Below are positions 15,108 to 24,035 of a DNA stretch of 64,000 bases, one piece after another (within the stretch, counting starts at the first letter, position 1; each line of letters starts with the position of its first letter). The notes under the pieces were generated by a model, which worked only from the letters and a program-made list of their open reading frames with translations, had not been told where the DNA came from and made no database searches. The position numbers and the translations under genes were made by a program. The DNA lies in NCBI GenBank assembly GCA_029213105.1, contig JARGNS010000001.1, positions 1-64,000 on the forward strand, given 5' to 3'. This DNA is from Planctomycetota bacterium (GTDB taxonomy: Bacteria; Planctomycetota; PLA2; JAEUHO01).

Positions 15108-16744
15108 CGCATTCTCGGGATGGTGTTTGCAGACTCGAGGCGCTTGCGCCCCATGGTATCACGACCCTTGTCGAACAGCCCGTACGGGATGCCCTCCTCG
15201 GTCACTTCGAGGTCGTCCTTCTTCTCGGCTTCCTTCTTGCGACGACGCTCGAGACGCTTGAGAGCGGCCTGTAGAAGCGCCCCCGCCATCACGTAGGTTC
15301 GGGCTCGGTCGAAGTGGTGACCGACGTCGTCCTCGCCCTTCACGCGACGAGAGAAGTCGCCGTCGTAGCGGAGCAGCTGCTGCAGCCCCTGACGCGACCG
15401 GATGACGAGGCTCTCCTCGCGGAGCAACTGCACCAGAGCGAACTCTGCCTTGGCGATGCTCTGGGAGGACGCCCACCAGCCGGGGCGCCGCTTCGAGTAG
15501 TAGAGCCGGGTGCTCAGACTACGCAGCGCGGTGATGCAACCTGCGTGGTTCGACTCGACGACCGCGCGTGCGTTGTTGTAGTACTCGCAGACCAGGCTAA
15601 TGCGGACGGCGAACCGGTCGGGCGCCTCGACGCCGGACCAGACCGCGACCTCCTCGAGAGTGTCCATGTCGAACACGGTCAACGCCGCGGGGTCTCCGTT
15701 CTGACCGAAGCCAGTTGGGTCGGCGTACAACTCGTAGGTGTGCCCGGGGATCGGCTTGACGAACTCGCCGCAGCCGTGGCTGCCCTCGATGGGGTCGGGC
15801 ATCGCACCGTCGAGCAGGCGCCGGATGACCTCTTCGGGCATCATCGGGCGCTGGCTGCCGAGCCAGCCGTCGTGCGGGTCGGACGGGTACTTCGACGAGA
15901 ACAGTCGGGTGTCCCCGACGAACTCGGACTTCAGCGCGTCACGCATGAACGCGACGTGCTCCATCGTCATCCCCGGATGGGCGCCCATGTACTCCAACTC
16001 CGCCTCGGAGGGCACGAAGTCGGAGGGCACTGGTCGGAGGCACGTGTCGTCGTGCCACCACTCGAGGAACAGCGGGTAGAAGCGACCCTCGCGCGACAGC
16101 GCGTTGTGCCACATGCGCTCGTGGTACGAGCCGGCCTTGCCAGGCGTGGACTCGATGATGAGCTTCGCGTTCTTGCGCTTGCGGATGCCGGGGAACAGGT
16201 TGGTGATGGCGTTCTGCTGGTGCAGGGCCTCGCCAAGCTCCGTGATGTGCAGTCGGTCGATGGAGAACCCGACGGCGGGAGAGCGGCCCTCGAGGGTCTT
16301 GATGGTCACGCGGCCGCCGTGCCAGAACTCCAACTCACGCTTCGAGCCCTTGCTGCCCTTGGCCAGCGGCGCGCGGATTGCCTCTGGCAGGTTCTCGTAG
16401 GCGAAGCGCAGGCGCCGGAACGCCATCTCCGCGGTCGAGATGGTGTCGGCGATGAGCAGGCCTTCGATGCCCTGCCGGTACATGCAGTCCCGCAGGAGCA
16501 AGTGCATGAGCGTGATCGTGGTGATCTTCGCCTGCCGGTACTTCGTGACGAAGACCCACTTGTTGTCTTCGATCGCGCGGATGACCTGGATCTGAGCGCG
16601 CGTAGGCTCGAGGAACCCGGTGGTCTCGTTCTCCCGAACGATCTTGCACATGGAGACGAACGCCTCGGGCACCGAGAGCATCTTCTCGATCATCGCGCGG
16701 TCCATGCCAGCGCAGGTCACGATGTCGGCGCCAGTGTTTGACAT
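15104..16744 (-). CDS. terL: Terminase large subunit
   Basis: 546 residues. N-terminal packaging ATPase: Walker A-type VTKYRQAKITT at about residues 65-75, of the RQ-x-x-x-TT kind with Lys where Gly is usual, and Walker B-type LHITELGEA. C-terminal RNase H-like nuclease: YADPTGFGQNGDPAAL carries the first catalytic Asp and VVESNHAG the second acidic residue. It pumps DNA into the procapsid through the portal and cuts it. Start ATG at 16744 has GGAG eight bases upstream; a GTG three codons earlier is less well placed. A small ribbon-helix-helix-like gene precedes it where a small subunit would be. Confidence 0.9.
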   Translation of the reverse strand: MSNTGADIVTCAGMDRAMIEKMLSVPEAFVSMCKIVRENETTGFLEPTRAQIQVIRAIEDNKWVFVTKYRQAKITTITLMHLLLRDCMYRQGIEGLLIADTISTAEMAFRRLRFAYENLPEAIRAPLAKGSKGSKRELEFWHGGRVTIKTLEGRSPAVGFSIDRLHITELGEALHQQNAITNLFPGIRKRKNAKLIIESTPGKAGSYHERMWHNALSREGRFYPLFLEWWHDDTCLRPVPSDFVPSEAELEYMGAHPGMTMEHVAFMRDALKSEFVGDTRLFSSKYPSDPHDGWLGSQRPMMPEEVIRRLLDGAMPDPIEGSHGCGEFVKPIPGHTYELYADPTGFGQNGDPAALTVFDMDTLEEVAVWSGVEAPDRFAVRISLVCEYYNNARAVVESNHAGCITALRSLSTRLYYSKRRPGWWASSQSIAKAEFALVQLLREESLVIRSRQGLQQLLRYDGDFSRRVKGEDDVGHHFDRARTYVMAGALLQAALKRLERRRKKEAEKKDDLEVTEEGIPYGLFDKGRDTMGRKRLESANTIPRMR

Positions 16745-16769
16745 CCGTTTCACTCCATGTCACGAAATG

Positions 16770-16994
16770 TCAGGAACGCTTGTCCATCGCAGACTCCGCT
16801 CGCCACGTCTCTGCGCGCCGCTCGAAGACCTCGAGCGCCCAGTAGGTGAGCTTCCGCAGCACCTCCGACTGGTCGATGTCGCAGGGGCGTACCGGGTGGT
16901 CGCTCTCGCTCGCCAAGTAGTCCTTGAGACCACTGACCCGGTCGCGGGTCCCGTCGTGGAACCGGGTGCCGATGTACTCGCCGAGCTTCGCCAT
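16770..16994 (-). CDS. Small DNA-binding-type protein (ribbon-helix-helix-like), candidate small terminase or regulator
   Basis: 74 residues, ATG at 16994 with GGAGG upstream. Sequence such as IGTRFHDGTRDRVSGLKDYL followed by IDQSEVLRKLTYWALEVFE resembles a ribbon-helix-helix protein (a strand, then two helices with the SEVLR turn). It is the first gene of the leftward packaging/head operon. It could be the small terminase subunit, which is otherwise not seen, or a repressor acting on the divergent promoter region beside it. Confidence 0.5.
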   Translation of the reverse strand: MAKLGEYIGTRFHDGTRDRVSGLKDYLASESDHPVRPCDIDQSEVLRKLTYWALEVFERRAETWRAESAMDKRS

Positions 16995-17052
16995 GTTGCC
17001 TCCGCAAACGACTGTAACCCGAACGTACAACACCGTCTACGTCTCTGCGAGT

Positions 17053-17080
17053 TTCGTGCTAACTTAGCGATAAGCACGAA
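17053..17080 (+). promoter_or_regulatory. Palindrome and extended -10 element in the divergent late promoter region
   Basis: Inverted repeat TTCGTGCT/AGCACGAA separated by 12 bases. Its left arm contains the start of TGCTAACTT (17058-17066), an extended -10 of the TGNTANNNT type. It lies about 25-50 bases before the ATG at 17103 in the 108-base gap between the two structural operons. It is a plausible operator over a promoter. The rest of the gap shows nothing clear. Confidence 0.45.
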
Positions 17081-17102
17081 CCCCTCTCTTCAGGAGAACG
17101 AC

Positions 17103-17771
17103 ATGAGCAAGAAGCTGATCCGCCAGGGCGAGGTCTACCCCGCATCCGGTATCCCGTGGGCGCAGGGCGTCTACGCTGTCGCAGGCGAGGCGCTGAGTCA
17201 GTACGACATCGTGGTCCTGAACGCCGGCGTCGCCGGTCGGGACATCGCGACGTGCAACAAGGCGGACGCTGACGGCGTCGGCCTGCAGGCCGGGCAGATG
17301 TACATCGCCGCAGGGGCTGCCGCCGCCGGTGAGCGCGTCACCCTCGTCCCATGGGTCACCATCACGGGCGTCGACACCAGCGCGGTCGCTGCCGCGGGCC
17401 TGCCGGTGTACCTGTCGACCACGCCGGGCGGCTGGACCGCCACGAAGCCATCCGGCGCCGACGACGTGGTCATCCCGGTCGGCACAGCCCTCGTCGACGA
17501 CGCTGCCGGCGTGGTCCGCCTGCAGCCCACCAACGGTCTCGACGGGCTTTCGAAGCGCGGTACCGCAGCAGTCGTGACCGCCGGCGTCACCGTCTCCCTC
17601 GGCAACAACTTCGCCAGCGGTCTCGCGGTCGTGTCGTGGGCCGAGGACCCGGGCAGCGACCAGTCCCTGTTCGTCGCCATCGACAGCAGCGGCGACATGG
17701 TCATCACGCCCACCGCGGCAGTCACGGGCTCCAAGACCTGCAACTACGTGGCCTACGCCGCTGCCATCTGA
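17103..17771 (+). CDS. Capsid decoration or head-fibre-like protein (222 aa)
   Basis: 222 residues, ATG at 17103 with AGGAG eight bases upstream. The first part (GEVYPASGIPWAQGVYAVAG, ALSQYDIVVLNAGV, VTLVPWVTITGVD) resembles small beta-rich decoration proteins placed just before the coat gene; the end is a second beta-type domain. Hydrophobic and low in charge. It is followed by a terminator, so it is expressed as a separate unit from the major capsid gene. Confidence 0.55.
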   Translation: MSKKLIRQGEVYPASGIPWAQGVYAVAGEALSQYDIVVLNAGVAGRDIATCNKADADGVGLQAGQMYIAAGAAAAGERVTLVPWVTITGVDTSAVAAAGLPVYLSTTPGGWTATKPSGADDVVIPVGTALVDDAAGVVRLQPTNGLDGLSKRGTAAVVTAGVTVSLGNNFASGLAVVSWAEDPGSDQSLFVAIDSSGDMVITPTAAVTGSKTCNYVAYAAAI

Positions 17772-17829
17772 AAGCGGTTGATGTGGCGCGCGGGGCCAGC
17801 TCCACCCTGCTCGAGCCACTACAACCGCC

Positions 17830-17875
17830 GCCCCCTCCTCGGTCCGTCACTCCCGGGGAGGGGGCCCTTTCGTTT
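17830..17875 (+). terminator. Terminator after decoration-type gene
   Basis: Nine-bp stem GCCCCCTCC/GGAGGGGGC (17830-17838 with 17857-17865), 18-base loop, then CCTTTCGTTT. The T tract is weak, so termination may be partial. Together with the promoter at 17917 it isolates expression of the coat gene. Confidence 0.6.
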
Positions 17876-17916
17876 GCAGAGACGCACTTTTCTGTGTTGC
17901 AGGCGTAACACTTCTG

Positions 17917-17946
17917 TTGACGAGTCTGCAGGTCGTCTGATATACA
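17917..17946 (+). promoter_or_regulatory. Strong promoter for the major capsid gene
   Basis: TTGACG, 18-base spacer, TATACA, with TG before the -10 (TGATATACA), so it has both a -35 and an extended -10. It would start a transcript around 17953 with an untranslated leader of about 115 bases before the capsid ATG at 18068. I see nothing else definite in the leader. Confidence 0.6.
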
Positions 17947-18067
17947 GTCTGCACGCACCCAGTGTTGGAGAGCGGGCAGCCGAAAGGTCCGACGAAGCGT
18001 CTTCTGGGCAGGCGTAGACACGAAAACTACTCGTCTCACATCTGTCTACCACGAACGGAGACACACC

Positions 18068-19135
18068 ATGGCCATCTCGACCGAGGTCCTGAACACGACC
18101 TACCGGCGCCTCAAGGGCCCGCTCCTCAACACCTTCATGCGGCGCACCCCGCTCCTCGACGCGATGATCTCTGGCGGCCGCGTCCGCGAGAAGATCGACG
18201 GTGGCTCGACCATCGAGCGCGCCATCATGACCGGCTCCCCCGCAACCGGTCGCGGTATCTACAACGGTACCGAGCTTCTGAACCTGACGCGCAACAAGCG
18301 GACCGAGCAGCTGAAGGTCGAGCCTCACCGGCTCGCCGCAGCCATCGCCATCCCGAAGCGCGAGCTGGCGCAGAACGACGGCTCCATGGCGGTCATGCGC
18401 CTCATCGAGAAGTACCCCGAGGCTTTCATGAAGTCGACGGACCGCTGCCTCGAGTCCTGGTTCCTCAGCGGCGCCGCGCCTGCCACCGGCAACCACGCCT
18501 TCAGCGCCACCGCGCTCAGCGGCTTCAACACCCTGAACGGTGACTTCTCCACGGGCACCCTGACCGGTGCCAGCGACGGTCTGCTCGACTTCGCTGCGGA
18601 GTCCGCGCAGGGCGACACCGTCATGAACCTCGGCAAGTCGCAGGCTCGCTTCTGGTACAACCAGTACGAGCAGGCCTCCAGCTGGAACTCCGACGGTCTC
18701 GAGAAGCTCGGCAAGCTCATCCGGCGCTGTGGCCACTTCTCGCAGGACGGCAAGCCCTCCCTCGGCTTCGCCGACCCGGACACCATGGTCAACCTCGAGG
18801 ACGCCAAGCGCGGTCACGTGCGCGTCGACCTCGTGGACAAGGCGCAGGAGAAGTCCGACCTGCACACCATCGACCACAACGGCGTGACCTTCCACGAGTC
18901 GCTCGACCTCGAGCGCTCCCTCTCGGTCTTCGCGAGCAAGGAGCTGGCCAGCGGCGGCGGGTACGTCATCAACCCCGAGTACTTCGAGTTCGTCGTGCTC
19001 GCCGAGGCCGCGCTCACCGACTTCGAGGCCAAGATCGCCTCGCAGGACGTGGTCGTCTCGAACTTCGAGTTCCACGCCGCCTTCCTCTGCACGCACCTCG
19101 CGGCGCAGGGTGCCTTCTCTCGTACCGCTCTCTGA
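18068..19135 (+). CDS. Major capsid protein
   Basis: 355 residues. It begins MAISTEVLNTTYRRLKG, with a helical arm, a region RGIYNGTELLNLTRNKRTEQ like the extended loop of coat proteins, and later ESWFLSGAA, KSQARFWYNQYEQ and ITSQ-like spine segments, ending in a beta strand. Size, its own strong promoter, the small proteins on either side and the tail genes following all fit a coat protein. No other gene in the window fits better. Probably HK97-fold, but that is inferred. Confidence 0.75.
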   Translation: MAISTEVLNTTYRRLKGPLLNTFMRRTPLLDAMISGGRVREKIDGGSTIERAIMTGSPATGRGIYNGTELLNLTRNKRTEQLKVEPHRLAAAIAIPKRELAQNDGSMAVMRLIEKYPEAFMKSTDRCLESWFLSGAAPATGNHAFSATALSGFNTLNGDFSTGTLTGASDGLLDFAAESAQGDTVMNLGKSQARFWYNQYEQASSWNSDGLEKLGKLIRRCGHFSQDGKPSLGFADPDTMVNLEDAKRGHVRVDLVDKAQEKSDLHTIDHNGVTFHESLDLERSLSVFASKELASGGGYVINPEYFEFVVLAEAALTDFEAKIASQDVVVSNFEFHAAFLCTHLAAQGAFSRTAL

Positions 19136-19147
19136 TTCGGAGGAACC

Positions 19148-19642
19148 ATGCCCACCGTTCGCGCATTCCCTGACGCCGTCACCACGGTCGACACCGCCGC
19201 TCAGTACGAGCTTGGCACCATCTGGGAGATGGACGCCGCCGAGGCCGAGGAGCTTGACAGCACCGTGGCCGGCCCCCAGCGCTGGGTCTACGTCTTCAAT
19301 GACGAGGCCTCCACCGCTTGGGCCGCCGGCAACGTCGTCGCTCTCGATGCTTCCACCGTCAACTACGACGGCATCCTCGCCCCCGTCGACGCACCCGCGG
19401 TCCGCCTGCTCGGCGTCGCGCAGCACGCCATCGCTGCCGGCTCCTACGGCTGGATCCTGGAGCGCGGCTTCGGGGAGGTCCTCGCCGGCACCGGCGGGAT
19501 CACGGCCAACACCCCGCTCACGGTCAACGACACGGACGCCGGCACGGCGCTCGATGGCTCCGCCACCGAGTCCTGCTTCGCCTTCGCGACCGAGGCTGCG
19601 ACCGCGACCAACACCGCGACCTGCCTGATCTCCATCTCCTGA
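19148..19642 (+). CDS. Small capsid-associated protein (164 aa)
   Basis: 164 residues, GGAGG before the ATG, 12 bases after the capsid gene stop. Ala/Thr/Val-rich with few lysines (one long run, GILAPVDAPAVRLLGVAQHA, then GTGGITANTPLTVND), consistent with a beta-barrel head-decoration or cement protein. No known family recognised with certainty. Position immediately after the coat gene supports a capsid role. Confidence 0.55.
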   Translation: MPTVRAFPDAVTTVDTAAQYELGTIWEMDAAEAEELDSTVAGPQRWVYVFNDEASTAWAAGNVVALDASTVNYDGILAPVDAPAVRLLGVAQHAIAAGSYGWILERGFGEVLAGTGGITANTPLTVNDTDAGTALDGSATESCFAFATEAATATNTATCLISIS

Positions 19643-19658
19643 CCCCTCGGGTCGCAAC

Positions 19659-19702
19659 CACGCCCCCGTCCGGCCCCGCGCCGAGCGGGGGCGTGCTACA
19701 TT
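19659..19702 (+). promoter_or_regulatory. Hairpin overlapping an extended -10 promoter
   Basis: Ten-bp stem CACGCCCCCG/CGGGGGCGTG (19659-19668 with 19686-19695), whose 3' end runs into TGCTACATT (19694-19702). The stem may terminate the capsid transcript, although no T run follows, while the TGCTACATT element would start the tail transcript 20 bases before the ATG at 19722. Confidence 0.5.
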
Positions 19703-19721
19703 GTGAGCAAGTGGAGAGACG

Positions 19722-21380
19722 ATGGATACGACGCTCAAGGCCGCGCGCGAGTACCTGCTGAACGACCGGGCGTGGCAGTCCTCCGGCAAGTCGATGGACA
19801 AGCGCGTGAACACGTGCCTTGTTCGCGCGCTTCGAGAGATCGCCGGAGAGGTCCCAGAGGCGCTACTCCCAGCGTCTCGGCACGAGCACATCCGCACCGC
19901 CATCTCGGGCACCGCGGAAGCCGTCGGCGCGTACCTCCTCAAGACGACCGACAACAAGGTCCTCGAGATCGTGACGTCGGCTGGCGACCCATGGTCCGAC
20001 AGCGCCACGTCGTGGGTCCCCAAGACTGACCGGACGTGGGACGGGGTCATGCACCTCGAGATCGTCGACCCGGATGGTCGAATCCGCCGGCGGCAGACGC
20101 GCGAGTGGTGGTCTGAGGTCGATGGCTCAGACACGCGCTACTACGTCAGCATCTCGACGCCGTGGTACGACACCGGGTCGAACGTGATGACCGTCCGAAT
20201 CCACCAGCCGGCGTTCTTCGTCCCAGCAGAGACGACGAAGATCCTCTCGCCCGTCCGCATCTTCGACGAGGCGGACCAGCTCCTCGGTCAGATCAGCAGC
20301 GGTTCCGCCCGGCGCGACGCCCTGCCCGACTACCGCAACCGCGTCGAGGGTCTGCCGACCAACTTCTGGCGCGGCAACTTCGTGCAGATCCCGGCACCGA
20401 CCGAAGCGCCGCGAGTGGTCTCGATCCTCGAGAACTCTGACGTCAACGCCACTTCGTACCTCGGGTGGAACGGCCCGGTGCAGGAGGGTAAGTTCCGCGT
20501 CTGCTACACCTACGCGTGGGGCCGCCGTGAGCAGGAGTGGGGTCAGAGCCCCGCCGAGTTCGCCGACCCGATGTGGGAGAGCGCTCCCAGCCCCATCAGC
20601 GAGATCTACGACCACGCGAAGCAGGTCGACGTGAACTCGAAGGGCGAGGCCGTCGGACGCGCGGCAGTCATCGAGTGCTCGAACCTCGAAGAGATGCTCG
20701 ACTTCATGGGCGACTCTGCCGGCATCCAGGTGGACGCGGTGAGCTACCCGCCGTCTTCGGCGCCGCTGCGCTACGGTCGCAGCGGTGTCAAGATCCGCAT
20801 CTACGTCGCGCGTGACGACCTCTACGCGAGTCGTGGACCTGCCTCCACCGTCGGCGACCAAGTGCAGGCGACGCACCGCATGAACCGCGCCGAGTCTGAC
20901 GGGAAGTTCTACCTGCTCGCCGAGATCGACCCTCTCGACCGCAACAGCATCCTCGCCGCGATGACCACCCCGTCGTACCGGGTCAGCGCCTTCGTGTGGC
21001 AGGGTGCGCTGCCGTCCCCGGACCCAGAGCGGCAGCTTCGTAAGAACACGGGCTACTACGCGTACCACGTCTGGCCGACGCCAGACAGTGACTACGACCT
21101 CGACCTGCAGGTGCTCGAGCAGCCCAAGGAGCTGGTCAACGACAACGACCAGTTGCCCATCAAGCAGGACGCGTTCGCTGCGTACCTCGAACTCGCCCTC
21201 GCGTACCTCAGTCGTCTCGACGGGGTCGACGAGCGGTCTGAGCGCAAGCATCGCGCAGAGTACGCGAAGCTCGTCCGTCGGTTCAAGTCGCTGCACGGTG
21301 ACAACAACGGTGTCGTAGAGAACCGCATGTGGGGCGTCGGCAACTCGCGACGCATCTACGGCACTTTCAACGAGGGCTGA
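19722..21380 (+). CDS. Tail adaptor (tail-tube-A-like head-tail connector)
   Basis: 552 residues. N-terminal helix-rich segment (KAAREYLLNDRAWQSSG), a long beta-rich middle, and a C-terminal helical hairpin (AFAAYLELALAYLSRLDGVD, then RKHRAEYAKLVRRFKSLHGD) of the kind found in short-tail adaptor proteins that bind under the portal. It is followed, after one small gene, by a nozzle-like protein, the expected partner. GGAG before the ATG. Confidence 0.6.
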   Translation: MDTTLKAAREYLLNDRAWQSSGKSMDKRVNTCLVRALREIAGEVPEALLPASRHEHIRTAISGTAEAVGAYLLKTTDNKVLEIVTSAGDPWSDSATSWVPKTDRTWDGVMHLEIVDPDGRIRRRQTREWWSEVDGSDTRYYVSISTPWYDTGSNVMTVRIHQPAFFVPAETTKILSPVRIFDEADQLLGQISSGSARRDALPDYRNRVEGLPTNFWRGNFVQIPAPTEAPRVVSILENSDVNATSYLGWNGPVQEGKFRVCYTYAWGRREQEWGQSPAEFADPMWESAPSPISEIYDHAKQVDVNSKGEAVGRAAVIECSNLEEMLDFMGDSAGIQVDAVSYPPSSAPLRYGRSGVKIRIYVARDDLYASRGPASTVGDQVQATHRMNRAESDGKFYLLAEIDPLDRNSILAAMTTPSYRVSAFVWQGALPSPDPERQLRKNTGYYAYHVWPTPDSDYDLDLQVLEQPKELVNDNDQLPIKQDAFAAYLELALAYLSRLDGVDERSERKHRAEYAKLVRRFKSLHGDNNGVVENRMWGVGNSRRIYGTFNEG

Positions 21381-21384
21381 GGCG

Positions 21385-21393
21385 TGCTACATT
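21385..21393 (+). promoter_or_regulatory. Extended -10 promoter element
   Basis: TGCTACATT in GGCGTGCTACATTG, nearly identical to the element at 19694; 28 bases before the ATG at 21421 and five bases after the upstream stop. No -35 match. Confidence 0.5.
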
Positions 21394-21420
21394 GCCGCCA
21401 GCCCATGCTCAGGAGCAACC

Positions 21421-21909
21421 ATGGCAACTCCCCCGAAGTGTGAATGTCCGGACCGCGGCGCGTGGTTCGTGCGCAACGATCCCCACCGCGGCCGCTACGA
21501 GGCCCAAGTCGTCTGGCGGAACATCCGTCACGATGGCTCGTGGTCGGTGATGCTGATCACCGACGAAGTGCTGACGCATCGCGTCGACTCGGATCGATTC
21601 CACCAGTCCATCCAGCATGACGACTGGCGCCCGGTCGACTGGGTCTGGAGCGACGAGGCGTGCATGTTCGCGCCGCGCGACCTCGAGTACGACGACGAGA
21701 AGCGAGAGTGGAACAAGGTCGACGTGCCCGAGCCGGGCCCGGAGGACCTGTTCCCCTCGATCGGCAAGCTGCCAGAGGCGAACCCCGGCGAGCACCCCGC
21801 TTCGTGGAAGCGGCGGGTCAAGGTGATGTACCCGTCCCTCAACTCCACGGAGGGCGCCGCGTACCTGAAGGACGCGTGGCCTGAGGTCAAGAAGCGCAAG
21901 GCGGGCTGA
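21421..21909 (+). CDS. Hypothetical protein in tail gene cluster (162 aa)
   Basis: 162 residues, CAGGAG before the ATG. The N-terminus has cysteines (PPKCECPDRG) and a strand-rich domain (YEAQVVWRNI, WSVMLITDEVLTHRVD). Rich in Trp and Asp; no family recognised. Its stop overlaps the nozzle gene start (TGATG). It could be a small tail or assembly protein. Confidence 0.6.
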   Translation: MATPPKCECPDRGAWFVRNDPHRGRYEAQVVWRNIRHDGSWSVMLITDEVLTHRVDSDRFHQSIQHDDWRPVDWVWSDEACMFAPRDLEYDDEKREWNKVDVPEPGPEDLFPSIGKLPEANPGEHPASWKRRVKVMYPSLNSTEGAAYLKDAWPEVKKRKAG

Positions 21910-24035
21910 TGTCTGGCAAGTCGGATCGTACTGTAGTCCCCATCCAGGTCACGAACGGCCAGGCGCAGCTGCAGTACGCTCCGGCGCAACTGGCGTATCG
22001 AATCCTCAACCTCGAGGCGACCCCCGAGGGCACGTTGCGCGCTGTCCGCGGGGCTTGCCCCTACGAGCCGGACCGTGGCGGCGACCAGTACGGTGGGTTC
22101 GGACTGCCCGGAGGCTACAAGGTCTTCGGGCGCGTCCCGATGCTGACCGACGTGGTGAAGATCTACGGGGTCTTCCACGCAGGCCTGCTCGGCGGTAAGG
22201 CCCCCACGCTGGTCGTGCGGGCCGGCGACAGCCTCTACATGCACGCCGGGTGGCGGCGGTCGTGGAAGCTCCTCTACACTGGGCTGACCGACGAGGGTCG
22301 TGCCGGGTACCCGGACCTCTTCGCGGTGGTCAACGGCAACATCATCTGGACCAACGGTCTCGACCCCGCGCTCGTCATCAGCCACGACGGGCAGGTCGTG
22401 CCGCTCGGCTTCGACCGAGGTCCCGGCGCCCCCGAGGTCGATGGCTGCCAGCAGCCCGGCAGCGAGGAGCACTACTACGCGAACTCCGAGGGGTACTCGC
22501 ACCCCGGACGCGTCGGCTCGGTCGGAGACTTCGTCGACAACAACGACGGTGCGCTGCTCGCGAGTCGATACCGCTGGGCGGCTGCGTGGGAGGACGAGCA
22601 CGGGAACATCTCGCCACTCTCGAACGCGAGTCGGGAGATCGCGATCTCGGTCCAGCGCGCGAACGCGTGGGTCGAGGAGGCGGGCTCGGTCCAGAAGTAC
22701 GACCGGACGACGAAGGTCGACGACCTGCCGCGGCAGTTCACGGCGAAGTTGCCGGGCGGAGCGCCGCCCCACGCGGTGGCTTGGTGGCTCTACCGGACCC
22801 CAGACGCGAACCGCAACCCCGACGAGTTCCGGGTGGTCGAGCGGTTCAGCGGCTCGATGGCGTGCGTCTACGCCGACAACATCCCCGACAGCCGTCTCGG
22901 CCCGCCGGCGAAGAACAACGAGCCCGTCCCGCGGTTCGGGGTCATGACCTCGCACGCAGGGTCTCTGGTCATCGCCAGCGGGGCCCGAGTGCTCCGCAGC
23001 GAGGTCGGCTACCCCGGGAGCTTCGACCGCGACCTGTCAGTCATCCCCGACCCGGACGGCGCTGTCATCACGGGGCTCGCGAGCCACGCAGGCCGCCTCA
23101 TCGCGTTCACAGAGCGCGCGATGGTCGACATCACCGACCCAACGCAGCCCCCCGTGGTCATGGCCCGCGGCATCGGCTGCGTTGCACCTCGGTCGGTCTG
23201 CGGCATGCCCGACGGCACGCTGGTGTGGCTGAGCCGGGACGCCTTCTACGGATGGCACCCAGAGAACGGTCTCCGACGCCTGAGCGACCCCATCCACCGC
23301 CTCGTGAAGAACTCGCTGGCCAAGGGGTCTCTGAGCAACGCAGTCGCCATCATCGAGCCGGAGAGCCGCGAGTACCGGTGCGCAGTCGCGCGGGCGGGCT
23401 CGTTCGACAACGAGTTGCTCCTCTGCTTCGACGGTCTCGGGTGGCGCGAGGTCGAACTCGGCTACAAGATCAGCGACATGTGCGTCACTGATGACTCCCG
23501 TTACCGGGCGCTGTTCGCGGGCGGGGTCGAGCGGCTCTACCCAGACGGGGTCAACACGGTCACGCGGGTGGACGCGTACGACGTCTACGGCATGAACAGC
23601 GAGGTCGGGTCGTACACCGACCGCAGCCGGACCTACTCGTACACCTCTGCGTGGCTGCGCGCCGACGACTCTGCGCTCGCGCACGTGAACGTCCACAACC
23701 TCTACGTCGGCATGATCGACGAGATCGACGAGAGCGTGAACGTCTACGTCTACCGCGACGGGGCTCGGAAGCCTGACGAGGACAGTCCTCGGAAGCTGAA
23801 GGCTGTGGGCACGCTGTCGGAGGACCTCATCGGCGACTTCGCCACCGGGTCTGGGTCAGTCCACGCGCGGCGGCTGTTCTGGCGCCAGATCACCGTCGAG
23901 CTTGAGAACGCGCACACGTGGTCTTTCAAGATTGAGTCGGATAAGCCATTCCACCTGGCGTCGTTCGCGCCCGAGATGTCGTACGCGTCGATGGGCGGAC
24001 CGAACGGTCGAGTCCCGTTCGGGGAGGATGAGTAA
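21909..24035 (+). CDS. Tail nozzle-like protein (beta-propeller type)
   Basis: 708 residues. Repeating propeller-like blades are visible: VVNGNIIWTNGLDPALV, SLVIASGARVLRSEVG, RLIAFTERAMVDITDP, GTLVWLSRDAFYGWHPENG and LLLCFDGLGWREVELG. This matches the T7 gp12/P22 gp10 type of nozzle, which continues the channel below the adaptor and is often annotated as a stabilisation protein. It lies in order after the adaptor. Role inferred from repeats and position. Confidence 0.6.
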   Translation: MSGKSDRTVVPIQVTNGQAQLQYAPAQLAYRILNLEATPEGTLRAVRGACPYEPDRGGDQYGGFGLPGGYKVFGRVPMLTDVVKIYGVFHAGLLGGKAPTLVVRAGDSLYMHAGWRRSWKLLYTGLTDEGRAGYPDLFAVVNGNIIWTNGLDPALVISHDGQVVPLGFDRGPGAPEVDGCQQPGSEEHYYANSEGYSHPGRVGSVGDFVDNNDGALLASRYRWAAAWEDEHGNISPLSNASREIAISVQRANAWVEEAGSVQKYDRTTKVDDLPRQFTAKLPGGAPPHAVAWWLYRTPDANRNPDEFRVVERFSGSMACVYADNIPDSRLGPPAKNNEPVPRFGVMTSHAGSLVIASGARVLRSEVGYPGSFDRDLSVIPDPDGAVITGLASHAGRLIAFTERAMVDITDPTQPPVVMARGIGCVAPRSVCGMPDGTLVWLSRDAFYGWHPENGLRRLSDPIHRLVKNSLAKGSLSNAVAIIEPESREYRCAVARAGSFDNELLLCFDGLGWREVELGYKISDMCVTDDSRYRALFAGGVERLYPDGVNTVTRVDAYDVYGMNSEVGSYTDRSRTYSYTSAWLRADDSALAHVNVHNLYVGMIDEIDESVNVYVYRDGARKPDEDSPRKLKAVGTLSEDLIGDFATGSGSVHARRLFWRQITVELENAHTWSFKIESDKPFHLASFAPEMSYASMGGPNGRVPFGEDE

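Noticed and set aside
17819..20134. 771-codon minus-strand open frame across the capsid genes
   Set aside because: It crosses a terminator and a promoter and lies opposite the coat and decoration genes; no recognisable protein features.
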